A DNA stretch of 64,000 bases from Wyeomyia smithii (lineage: Eukaryota; Arthropoda; Insecta; Diptera; Culicidae). The stretch is taken from NCBI RefSeq assembly GCF_029784165.1, contig NC_073695.1, forward strand, positions 192,227,357 through 192,291,356. The letters run 5' to 3'. Below, in pieces: positions 1-8,560 of this stretch (the first letter of the stretch is position 1; the number at the start of each line of letters is the position of its first letter). The position numbers were made by a program, and so were the translations under genes. The notes under the pieces are model-generated. The model was given only the letters and a program-made list of their open reading frames with translations. It was not told the DNA's origin and did no database searches.

Positions 1-380
1 TAATGCGTGTATAAACTGCACGAGAAATCAACACAACGTTGATGGCAATAAAGTTGCTATTTCCCGTTAATCCAAAAACTGCTAGTGCAAATATTTTTGA
101 CGCTATATTGTAATCTTGCGTTATTGTAATTAAAAAGAACGTAACTATGAGAGTTTTCTGTAATTGATAAAGTAACAGTATGACCCAATATATTTGAATA
201 GAATAAATCGAAGTAAGGTAAGTTTTTTTTTACACGCAGCATTAGCTTGTTTTTTTTGTTAGGGAATTAGAATTACGTTGTCCATTGATGTGAACTTTTG
301 TAATATATTCCAGTCAATTGCTATACGTGTCCCCTTGCAAAATACAATGACCACTTTACGAACTAATTTCATTTTTTGTC
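1..380. other. AT-rich sequence, nothing recognised
   Basis: There is no convincing coding sequence, RNA gene or repeat boundary here. The right-hand part may include the 3' untranslated end of the minus-strand retrotransposon remnant that starts just after it, but no poly(A) tail or target duplication could be fixed. Confidence 0.5.
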
Positions 381-429
381 ATATTGACTTACATTTTAAG
401 TTTAGTAAAGCGGGCATGACCACTATTGT

Positions 430-1240
430 TGAGTGATCAGGTACCTGCACCGACACGCTCCCAGTCAGGTGAAATATGGTTTATGAAGCCAATCACCTTC
501 CCAGGATTCAAAGACCAAATCTCTTTGGGCAGTAAACAGCCACTGCCAAGAAACCTTGATCTGCGTTTAAATAATGCACCACAACTGCACAGCAGATGTT
601 CCGATGTCTCGCTTTCCATATTACAAAAGCGACAGATATCATCCTGAACCCGGCCAATGTTCTTTAAATGATATCTACTCGGACAGTGCCCCGTTACTAG
701 GCCGACGGATGTACAAAAAGCTCTTTTGTTGAGATCTAGGAGCTTTTTCGAATGATTCTCGTTTGGTGTGATAAATCTTTTAGATTGGGAACACTTTTTG
801 ACATCCAACCAATTGGTTATCACCTTTTGTTCCTCCCAGCGTTTAAGCTCCATTTTCACTGCACAGTTTGATATACCGCAGAAAGGTTCTGGGCCGATAA
901 ACTGTGAGTTAGATCCTTGTTTTGCAAGTTCGTCTGCCTTTTAATTCCCACCAATGCCACAATGTGAGAATACATTCCCAAACAATCTTGGATGTACATT
1001 TATAAGCATCAAGTGCTTTCAGTGCTGCTTGACTGTCAGAGAAAATACAAATATTTGCATGTTTGTATTTCCTAGTCAGACACACATTCGCACATTCAAG
1101 GATTGCAAAACTCTCTGTTTGAAACACTGTTGGCCAGTGTCCCATTGCCACTGAAATATTAATTCCAGGGCCGAAGATTCCTGCACCAGTTTGGTACCTA
1201 TTTTTGAGCCATTTCACTACCGGTTCAATCTGAACTGCAA
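430..1240 (-). pseudogene. 3' part of a non-LTR retrotransposon ORF2: RNase H domain plus C-terminal zinc motif (decayed)
   Basis: Read on the minus strand, about 1217-909 encodes an RNase H-like domain. GAGIFGPG, an FQTESFAI segment and the catalytic-region motif FSDSQAALKAL are visible. After a frameshift, 859-437 stays open for 140 codons and contains a C-terminal CCHC motif (CRFCNMESETSEHLLCSC, spacing CX2CX8HX4C), as in ORF2 proteins of RNase H-bearing non-LTR elements (I, R1 or LOA-like groups). Upstream RT sequence is not recognisable, so the copy is 5'-truncated or eroded. A second copy of the same family lies on the plus strand at 4060-8560 and shares the motifs SDSQAALK, ITGYCPS/VTGHCPS and CFCNMESE. 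The reverse transcribed DNA must have landed here as a dead copy. The domain assignment is firm; the exact clade is inferred. Confidence 0.85.
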
Positions 1241-1695
1241 TGCGTTTGTAATTACCAAGTCAATACAGAAATAGAAAATTCGCATTCATCACTTCTTGCT
1301 TTTTCATAAGTGCTAAGTGCTAACCGATCAACTCCCTTCCGCTTAAGCTCCTCTACAATGGTCCTCCTTGTTTCATCATGAAGTTTGTTTCGTGTTTAAA
1401 ATGAAATGGTGTGGTTATTAATTTACTAATTTTGCCACAGAATAAAAGCAACGTTTTCCTTTAGACGCCATTCGTATTGTCCTCTCAAAAGACCCTTAAA
1501 TTTCTTCGGCTTAATCTTACTTTTGTACTCCTTCACTACTATTGGTAGATCTGTTATTGTTTACCGTAGTCGTTGCATAAATCCCGTGATAAAAAAAAAT
1601 GCATTATTCCGTACGTTCGTTGTGAAGAAACTGTCAAAAGAAACGTGGCCGTGAAACACTGAATGTTTTAACAACATTAGCTCTCACAACCCATT
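1241..1695. other. No gene seen; possible upstream remains of the flanking retrotransposon
   Basis: On the minus strand around 1390-1260 there is a short stretch that could be inter-domain ORF2 sequence, but it has no diagnostic motif. Otherwise this is AT-rich, unassigned DNA. Confidence 0.35.
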
Positions 1696-1699
1696 TTAA

Positions 1700-1802
1700 C
1701 CCTCTAGTGCCCAGTGTCGCCTTTAGACGGTCTTCAGTTAAACCTCTAAAAAGCTTCAATTTTTTCGAAGTCCGTCTGAAAATTAACTTGGGCACTAGAG
1801 GG
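1700..1802. mobile_element. 103-bp palindromic MITE with TTAA target duplication (piggyBac-like)
   Basis: The ends are CCCTCTAGTGCCCA (1700-1713) and its exact reverse complement (1789-1802). They are flanked on both sides by TTAA (1696-1699 and 1803-1806). Inside, TTTAGACGG and CCGTCTGAA continue the inverted symmetry. TTAA duplication with CCC...GGG termini is the signature of piggyBac-type cut-and-paste elements. It is far too short to encode a transposase, so it would be non-autonomous. The near-perfect ends suggest a fairly recent insertion. Confidence 0.85.
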
Positions 1803-2125
1803 TTAATATTGTTTCATCAAGTTTACTGATATAAATATTGGATTTTAATACGTATCCCATTTCACTACCGGTTCTTGTCGAGATTTTGCAGTTCTTGTTT
1901 TAGCAACAAAGGATAATGTGGACAGTCTATTATACCATCTGTAATTCTACGTCTACGTTTTCTTTTCTTTTTTAAGTAACTCAGACTCCCAAAACATCTA
2001 GGGGTTTGACTGTTTTTTAAAAATAAAAATTAAATTACAGGGTGTTCAATAAGTTCGAATACAGTCTTTCATCGATGTATAGGTGAGTACCAGGTGCATT
2101 CTGTGTATTGATATTTGTGTTAGTT

Positions 2126-2600
2126 TCCAGAGTGCCACGTCGGTGATGGTTTGAGGAGCTGTATCCAGGTTGTGGGAAGCTTCCACTGGTATTTATCGAG
2201 AAAAAACGTGAAAACCAACGCCGTATGCTATAAGGCTGATGTGCTGGAGAAGGTTGTGGCCCCAGCATTACGGGACCTCTACGGTAAGGATCACCCCTAT
2301 GTAACGATAGGTAACGTCCGATATAACTCCCCCCCCCTCCTAAAAATACGTAACGCTGAACATCCTGACCCTCATCCGAAATTTTCAATTTCAAGCAAAC
2401 ATCACAGTTACGTAACTGTCTCTATTACAACCCCCCTCCCTTTAAGCGTTACGTAATTGGTGTACGACGCCTAAGACTTTGTGGCCTCCCAACTCCTCGG
2501 ACCTAATTCACCTGGACTATTATGTTTAGTCGTACATGTTGGCCTGGACACTATCTAAATAGCACGCAATTTCGTTACAAGCAAATGGAAACAATATTGA
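2126..2600 (+). pseudogene. Mariner/Tc1-superfamily transposase remnant (catalytic half)
   Basis: The frame around 2140-2310 reads SVMV-stop-GAVS, then FIEKNVKTNAVCYKADVL and VVAPALRDLYGKDHPY. This is the middle of a DDE transposase of the IS630-Tc1-mariner superfamily, where an MVWGGIS-like strand precedes the second catalytic Asp. The expected Trp codon is TGA. After an inserted 150-bp block, 2480-2560 resumes with DFVASQL and, in another frame, LDYYV, equivalent to the SPDLNPLDYYVW motif around the third acidic residue. Stop codons, frameshifts and loss of the QQDGAPAH segment show it is dead. Terminal inverted repeats were not found. Superfamily call is good; the subfamily (for example DD37E types) is a guess. 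Confidence 0.75.
2303..2458. repeat. Insertion with TACGTAAC motifs inside the transposase remnant
   Basis: The block separates two parts of the transposase frame. It carries C-rich tracts and repeated GTAACG/TACGTAAC motifs in both orientations, including a perfect 16-bp palindrome ACAGTTACGTAACTGT at 2404-2419. TACGTAACG also occurs near 2347 and as CGTTACGTA near 2449. The ends look like degenerate inverted repeats, so a small MITE is likely. No clear target duplication was seen. Confidence 0.5.
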
Positions 2601-4058
2601 AAAGTGAGGACAGGGGCGACTCGTGGCTGTTGAACCTACCTGTTCAACTAGAAGTTCTGAAAATCAGAGTTTGGAGAAGTAACTACAATTTTATCCGCGA
2701 ATAAAAGGAAGTGATTCCCTTTGTTACTATTTAAAAATAAAACTACAACATAAGAAAATAAGAGCATGAATTTGGATTTTAGATTCATTTTTTGCCTGAC
2801 GTCCCCATGTGCATTGCACAGGTTGCACCTATGGACGAGTCGCCCCTGAGTGAGGACTTTACATGACGGTTTGACATCCTTAGTCTAGTCAGCGTCTCAA
2901 CAAAGGTTCACAAAAAATAGTAGGGTAAGGAATGGCTTAAGCAGCTGCACCTATTTCAATTAGTTCAAGAGAACTTTTGAAATATGATCAGTATCGACAA
3001 TTTTAATGATGGAAACGAAAACTCTGATTATCTTGCTGGCTCCCATAAGCTTGCCTTCGACTCCTGCTGAAGGCAATGGAAAAAGTACTGAAGCAATATC
3101 TAAATACAACTTACATGCAAGAATACCCTTTTAAATTTCAATTTGCATATCCAACAGGTACCTTTACAGTTACAGTGCTTTACACCAGGGCTCTACATTT
3201 TCGAAATAAAACAATGAAACTGATATACTCGCGCTGTCATTCCGATTCGAACAGTTTGATTTTCACTTGATTCCTTTCGGCTACTGCAGGGGGATGGCAA
3301 CGTGCTATCTCTTTCTATGTTGAATGAGTGAAGAGTCTTCCCGACTTAAGTGAAAAGTATATGGAACTTTTGTTGGGCGCCTGCCTCGGAGCTTTATTTT
3401 TAAATAAAGCCCCGATATGTTGCCTACTGTCAAATGTGTAGAGTTTAGATAGGGCTACTGTCAACGAATCACTTCTTTCTCTCTTTCCCTCTTTCTTCTT
3501 TCGGATCGTTTCAAATGAAACTAATGACTATTTCAATCGACGGAGAGAGTGACGGAGAGAAGGACTCTTTCCTTTCCTTCAGCGTCTCAAGTTAAATAAG
3601 CACCGCATCGCGTCGTTTGATGGTAGTTTTCTAACACCGCAAGCCGTAGTTAGAACGGCAATGGCATCCAATAAATACGTTACGCAATTTCCGATCAATA
3701 TTTCCTCCCTCTTTCCTATAGAAGTACTGTATGGAAGCCTTCTGTCTCCGTCAGCGCTCATTGTCATTTTCAATTGAGAAGCGTCATTTGAGAGTGATGG
3801 TAATAATCTCCGCTTTCGATTGAAAAGCGTTTGTATCAATTTCAAGTCCTTCAGTTGCCAGAATCACAGTAAGAGCTGTCGACTGGGTGTCATGTGACTC
3901 ACGAAGTGCTCGAAAATGATACAGAAGCTTTTCAATCGAAAGCGACGGGTCAAAGCGTCACTTTAACCTGATAATTGTCAATTGAAAATGACTTTGTCAG
4001 GCTCTGCTTTACACACTGGTAACAAAAATTGAAAGATCTTTTTCAGTGAAAGCAATTG
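2601..4058. other. No gene; contains an inverted repeat of a CAATCGAAAG motif
   Basis: No coding or RNA gene is recognised. CGCTTTCGATTGAAAAGCG near 3811-3829 recurs inverted as GCTTTTCAATCGAAAGCG near 3927-3944, and TTTCAAATGAAAC and TTCAATTGAGAAGCG variants surround them (3505-3990). The block may be a decayed terminal-inverted-repeat element, but its ends were not found. It stops sharply where the retrotransposon RT sequence begins at about 4060. Confidence 0.4.
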
Positions 4059-4059
4059 C

Positions 4060-4900
4060 ATTATGCTCTTTTCGATAACACGACCTATGCTTCCATGACG
4101 AATGCGATGAAGAAGAGGATGTTTCACCCATGCATAGTCTACTTGATTCATACCATGCTCGCACAAAGAACAATCTCTTCGGAGCTGGGGGGATCATTTA
4201 TAACTGTAAAGCTACGAAAGGATGCCCTCAAGGCAGAGTACTTTCACCAATTCTGTGGTCTTTAGTTGTGGATGACCTTCCCAGAAGCTAGAAGATAAAA
4301 GTTTTGAAATTGTAGGCTCCACATTGTCATTATGGTATAAGAAAAGTTTGACAATGTAGTCTCGGAGAGATTGCAATTTGCTTTAAACGTAACCCATCTC
4401 TGGTGTAAAAAAAGGGTTTGAACATTAACCCGGCAAAAGTTACAGTAGTACCTTTTACTAAAAGGAGGAAACATAACCTAATGGCTCTTAAGCTTGAGGG
4501 AAGTTCTATCCAGTTTAGCAAAAGGGTCAAATTTCTAGGATTAACTCTAGATGCGAAACTTAACTGGAACGCCTATCTTGAATAAGCGTCAGTGCGTTCT
4601 GGTTATGTTCTAAGACGGTTGGTAGAAAATGGGGCCTAAAACCAAAAATCATACTTCCGAAAATAACATACGCTTCTTAGTGTGGTGGCCTAAAACAAAG
4701 GAGGCTACTGCAAGAACAAAGTTAGCAAAGTTTCAGAGACTGGCGTGTATTGCCATAACTGGAGCAATGCGCAGCACTCCATTGAAAGCGTTGGATGCAA
4801 TCCTTCACCTGCTGCCTTTACATGAACTTGTGCAATAAGAAGAGAAGAGGAGTAGCCTGCGGCACAACGTCTTAAAGAGGTCTCACATGGTGATCTTGTT
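4060..4900 (+). pseudogene. Reverse transcriptase domain remnant of the RNase H-bearing non-LTR element
   Basis: The sequence begins with AFDNTTYAS-like residues (RT motif carrying the first catalytic Asp) at about 4066. It continues through ISSELGG and then, in another frame, GCPQGRVLSPILWSLVVDDL near 4205-4275. The YADD box expected soon after is missing: the text passes from EIVG straight into sequence after the box, indicating a small deletion. Downstream are LNINPAKVTVVPF and VKFLGLTLDAKLNWN (about 4425-4575) and then WWPKTKEATARTKLAKFQRL and ITGAMRSTP (about 4690-4790), all typical of R1/I/LOA-type ORF2. Several frameshifts are present. Confidence 0.8.
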
Positions 4901-5224
4901 AGACATCTGAGTATTCTGCATTACTTTAAAAGCGGGTCAGTGTTGAGTATCTGCGGAGACTGGATGAAATTTTTTGACAACTACGACATTCCCTACAAGG
5001 TGCGAGAAGGTGCGGAAGGTGCGACGGCTCATAATCGGTTCGAAAAACTGGTGCGGGAATCTTCGGCCCTGGTATACAGATATCATTGGCAAAGGACAAT
5101 TGGCCTACACTATTCCAAGCAGAGATTTACGCTATAATCGGATGTGTTAACGTTTGCCTGAAGAGAAATTATAAACATGCGATCATTTGCATTTTCGCTG
5201 ATAGTCAAGCGGCACTAAAGACTA

Positions 5225-6285
5225 TACTGCCCCTGTTTACATAGTTGACCTAACAACCAACACCATCATTGAGAGAAAAATACGTTTTTGTTATTTTAAC
5301 CCAAATCATTATATTGAGATACAATTTTAACAAAATAGTCTGTCAATTTTATGAAGATTGATGCTTGAAAAGAGGCCTAATGGATTATACGAGTCGGCCC
5401 GTGGTAATTGATCCAGAAAAACCGCTACGCCAGTTTATGCGAATAAACATGTATTTTTCACGCAGATTGTTCGCATAGCTTGGCGTAAAAACTTGACTAC
5501 TTCCTACTCTGCCTCGCAGTTGATTCAGTTTTATCAATCGTGTTTCGGTCAAACGTCAGTTATTGTCCATCGGCAGTTTCAATTAGACAAACACGCACAA
5601 ACACACATACAAACACACACAGAAACACATGCATAAAGACTTACATTTACGCTAAGGTGGGTAATCGTTACATGGAAAAATGCAAACTTGACAGCACAGA
5701 GCCAGGACAAAGTTTTTATTTGGTTTGGCCCCAGACAATGCTAAATCTGCCGGGTATGGATTACTCGGATTGTTTGGGGCCCCAAATAGAACCTTAAAAT
5801 CGTTCTGGCAAATCGATTAAGTTCACCCACCGTATTATACACACACGTTTAAATTATTTCATCTGATGCAAATATTCACTAGTAGGGGGGAAAGGACACG
5901 GTGACTTTACACCTTCCTGAGGGTGAGTGTTTTGTAAAACTATTAATATACAATACAATTATTCAATCGCACTTTCCTCTTTACCCCTTTCCATGGAATA
6001 TTAGTCGAATTAAACGACTTAGCTTAGACAAACAGACAGTAGTTAGACAGTCGAATAAAACGACTTAACATAAAACAATTGCACCTTGTATATAGTGACG
6101 CCAGTTTTTGCAACCAATTGGCAGTTACGCCAGAACGTTTTACCAATATTTCTCAAAAGTTTCAGAACAAAATGGTTTTCTTTTTGTTTGTAGTGTATGT
6201 ATTTTAGGGAAAGGAAGCTGAATCAACGAAAAAGTGCATTTTGGTCATTTTGGCTCTTACGTCAACTATGTAAACAAGGGAAGTA
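5225..6285. mobile_element. 1.06-kb non-autonomous DNA element with TA target duplication
   Basis: Imperfect inverted ends of about 28 bp face each other. The left starts TACTGCCCCTGTTTACATAG and the right, read inwards, TACTTCCCTTGTTTACATAG; both continue TTGAC[C/G]TAA. TA flanks both sides (5223-5224, 6286-6287), as for Tc1/mariner insertions. No transposase frame is visible. The interior holds a CA-rich microsatellite at about 5585-5635. The insertion interrupts the RNase H coding sequence of an older retrotransposon, which independently confirms the boundaries. A TATA target with shorter ends is an alternative reading. Confidence 0.8.
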
Positions 6286-6335
6286 TATGTGCTCACAAAT
6301 GTACGTCAAAAATTGTCTGGAAGTGTGTTTTTGTT

Positions 6336-7901
6336 TTTTTCAATAGGGGGATTTGTTAGTAGCTTAAGTATATATGATAAATATTAGTAAATAATGAGTA
6401 TGTGTGTCCAATCACAAATGGTGACTTCTCAACACTGTTAGTAATTTGTAATTTTAATTGTTAGGATTTGTTTGCTTTCGCAATTAGGACTTATCATTCG
6501 TAGGGATTTAAACCTACTTGTCAAGAAAGGAAAGTAAACTTACAACTAACTTAAATGCAAACTTATTGGCTATAAAGAGAACTTATCGTAGCAATTGAGG
6601 ATTGCAACGATTTTTGTCGAAAATTGTTAATAATTTTATTTGACATAGCTTCTAATGTTTCAACACCACTAAGTCTATGTAATTCGAGTGTACCAAACCA
6701 AGGAGGACGCTTCAAAATCATTCTCAGAATTTTATTCTGAACCCTTTGGAGGGTTTTCTTCCTTGTTGAACAGCAACTTGACCAGATCGGTACAGCATAA
6801 AGCATTGCTGGTCTAAAAATTTGTTTGTAAATCAAAAGTTTGTTCTTTAAACAAAGTTTAGAATTCCTATTAATGAGAGGATATAAAAATCTCGTGCATC
6901 AATGCACTTGGCTTGTATACTCTCAATGTGCTCTTTGAAAATAAGTTTTTTATCGTAAATTAGTCCCAAGTACTTAACCTTGTCAGACCAACTTAAAATA
7001 ATCCCATTCATCTTGACAACGTAATTATTGTTTGGCTTGAGGAAAGAAGCCCTAGGCCTATGCGGAAAAATTATCATTTGAGTTTTGGAAGCATTGGGAG
7101 AGATTTTCCATATTTGCAAGTAGGAAGAAAAAATATCGAAACTTTTCTGCATCGACTGCATATGACACGAAGACATTTTCCTTTTACGGAAATGCTTGTG
7201 TCATCTCAGAACAATGACTTTGTGCATCCTGGAGGCAAATCAAGAAGATCTGAAATGAATATGTTGTACAGGACTGGACCCACTGAACCTTGAGGTACAC
7301 CTGCTCTGACAGGACATCTTTCAGATTTTGAATTCTGATAGACAACCTGCAGAGTTCGATCAGTAAGATAATTTTTTAAAATTTTGATTAGGAAAATTGG
7401 AAAATTCAAAGTTTGCAATTTCGCAATCAAACCTTTATGCCAAACACTGTCGAATGCTTTTTCTATGTCTAAAAGAGCAGCTCCAGTGGAATAACCTTCA
7501 GATTTGTTAGCTCGTATCATATTAGTAACTCTGAGCAATTGATGAGTAGTGGAATGCCCATGGCGAAATCCAAACTGTTCATTTGCAAAAATTGAATTTT
7601 CGTTGATGTGTGACATCATTCGGTTAAGAATAATTCTCTCAAACAGTTTACTTATTGAAGAAAGCAAACTGATTGATCGATAACTTGAAACTTCAGCTGG
7701 ATTCTTATCCGGCTTCAAAATTGGATTAATTTTTGCATTTTTCCATAATTTGGGAAAATATGCAATTTTGAAGCAGCAATTGAAAATTTTCACTAAAAAT
7801 TTTATTGTGCTCTCAGGGAGATGTTTGATTAATATAATAAAGATTCCATCGTCACCTGGTGCTTTCATATTTTTGAAATTTTTAATAATTGATTTAATCA
7901 C
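6336..7901 (-). mobile_element. 5'-truncated Juan-like (Jockey clade) retrotransposon fragment with 15-bp target duplication
   Basis: The fragment is flanked by perfect copies of AAGTGTGTTTTTGTT (6321-6335 and 7902-7916). Its 3' end, facing left, is a short poly(A) (T-run at 6336-6340), after a 3' UTR containing TTAAGCTACTAACAAATCCCCC. Coding sequence on the minus strand spans 7901-6563: KAPGDDGIF, YRSISLLSSISKLFER, FGFRHGHSTTHQL, DIEKAFDSVWHKG and AGVPQGSVGPVLYNIF. The last lacks a Leu present in the other copy. The 7206-7176 junction has a frameshift after TKSLF, so the ADD catalytic box is damaged. Conserved C-terminal pieces IYKQIFRPAMLYAVPIWSSC and RPPWFGTLELHRLSG follow. Insertion occurred in the RNase H region of an older element. 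Confidence 0.93.
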
Positions 7902-8560
7902 AAGTGTGTTTTTGTTCTCTCACTGTGAAGGCTGTGTCGTATGAACTCTGTCAATTTTTCTGGGTTACAGGGCACTGTGGCAAAGACGGCATTAAACGAC
8001 GAACTGGCCAAACAAGGCTCTAACTCGCAACTTGTTGGTCCAAAACCCTTTTTACGGTATCTCAAATTGCACTATAAAAATTGAACTTAAATACTAGAAC
8101 AACGGGTGACAGCCAACTGGAGAGCTGTCAGAGGATGTAACCATTCGAAATAGGTTATAACGCCAAACGAAAAAATTACTAAAAAGCTCCTAGAGCTTAA
8201 CAAGTGGGTTCTTTGTACTTACACAGGACTAATAACTGGGTACTGCCCGAGTAAGTATCATTTGAAGAACATTGGTCGAAATCAGGATGACACTTGTAGC
8301 TTTTGTAATATGGAAAGCGAAAAACCTGGGAACATTTGCTAAGCAGCAGTGGTGCATTATACATGAACAGAATCAAATATCCTAGCTAGGGCTGCTTGTA
8401 ACCGAGTGATATTTGGTCTGTTAATCCTGTAAAGGTATTTGGTTTTATAAAGCACATTCTACCTGACTGGGATCGTGCCAAGGCTTAAGCTAACTGACGA
8501 GTAGACCCTCTTAAAAGTTAAGGCCAGACTTCTACTTTTTCTATTTCATTTCAAAATTAT

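Larger units (their letters stand above)
5050..8000 (+). pseudogene. RNase H domain split by two insertions (exonic pieces 5050-5222, 6286-6335, 7917-8000)
   Basis: GAGIFGPG near 5053 starts the domain. It continues through LFQAEIYAI and ADSQAALKT, ending at 5222. Reading resumes after the first insertion at 6286 and again after the second at 7917, reaching the FWVTGHCG motif (usual consensus WVPGHCG) near 7955-7980. A frameshift follows, then NDELAKQGS, matching the ADELAKQGS end of RNase H. The match of frame across both junctions is direct evidence of order of events. Confidence 0.8.
4060..8560 (+). mobile_element. RNase H-bearing non-LTR retrotransposon copy, 5'-truncated and split by two later insertions
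   Basis: The plus strand carries, in order, the RT catalytic half (about 4060-4900), RNase H (5050-5222, then 6286-6335 and 7917-8000) and the C-terminal zinc region (about 8100-8400). The family is the same as the minus-strand remnant at 430-1240. Two elements interrupt the RNase H coding region: a terminal-inverted-repeat element at 5225-6285 and a reverse-oriented Juan fragment at 6336-7901. When both are ignored, together with one copy of each target duplication, the RNase H frame continues without a stop into FFWVTGHCG. That fixes the insertions as later events. Many stops and frameshifts elsewhere show the copy is dead. Confidence 0.85.

Noticed and set aside
5585..5635. CA-rich tract as a member of the palindrome-linked microsatellites
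   Set aside because: No CTCAGCTCG palindrome next to it; it is an independent tract inside the TA-flanked element.
6341..6405. Polypurine-like GGGGGAT followed by TTGTTAGTAGC as the start of an LTR, also seen at 55536
   Set aside because: Target duplications and poly(A) place it at the 3' end of Juan on the minus strand in both cases.
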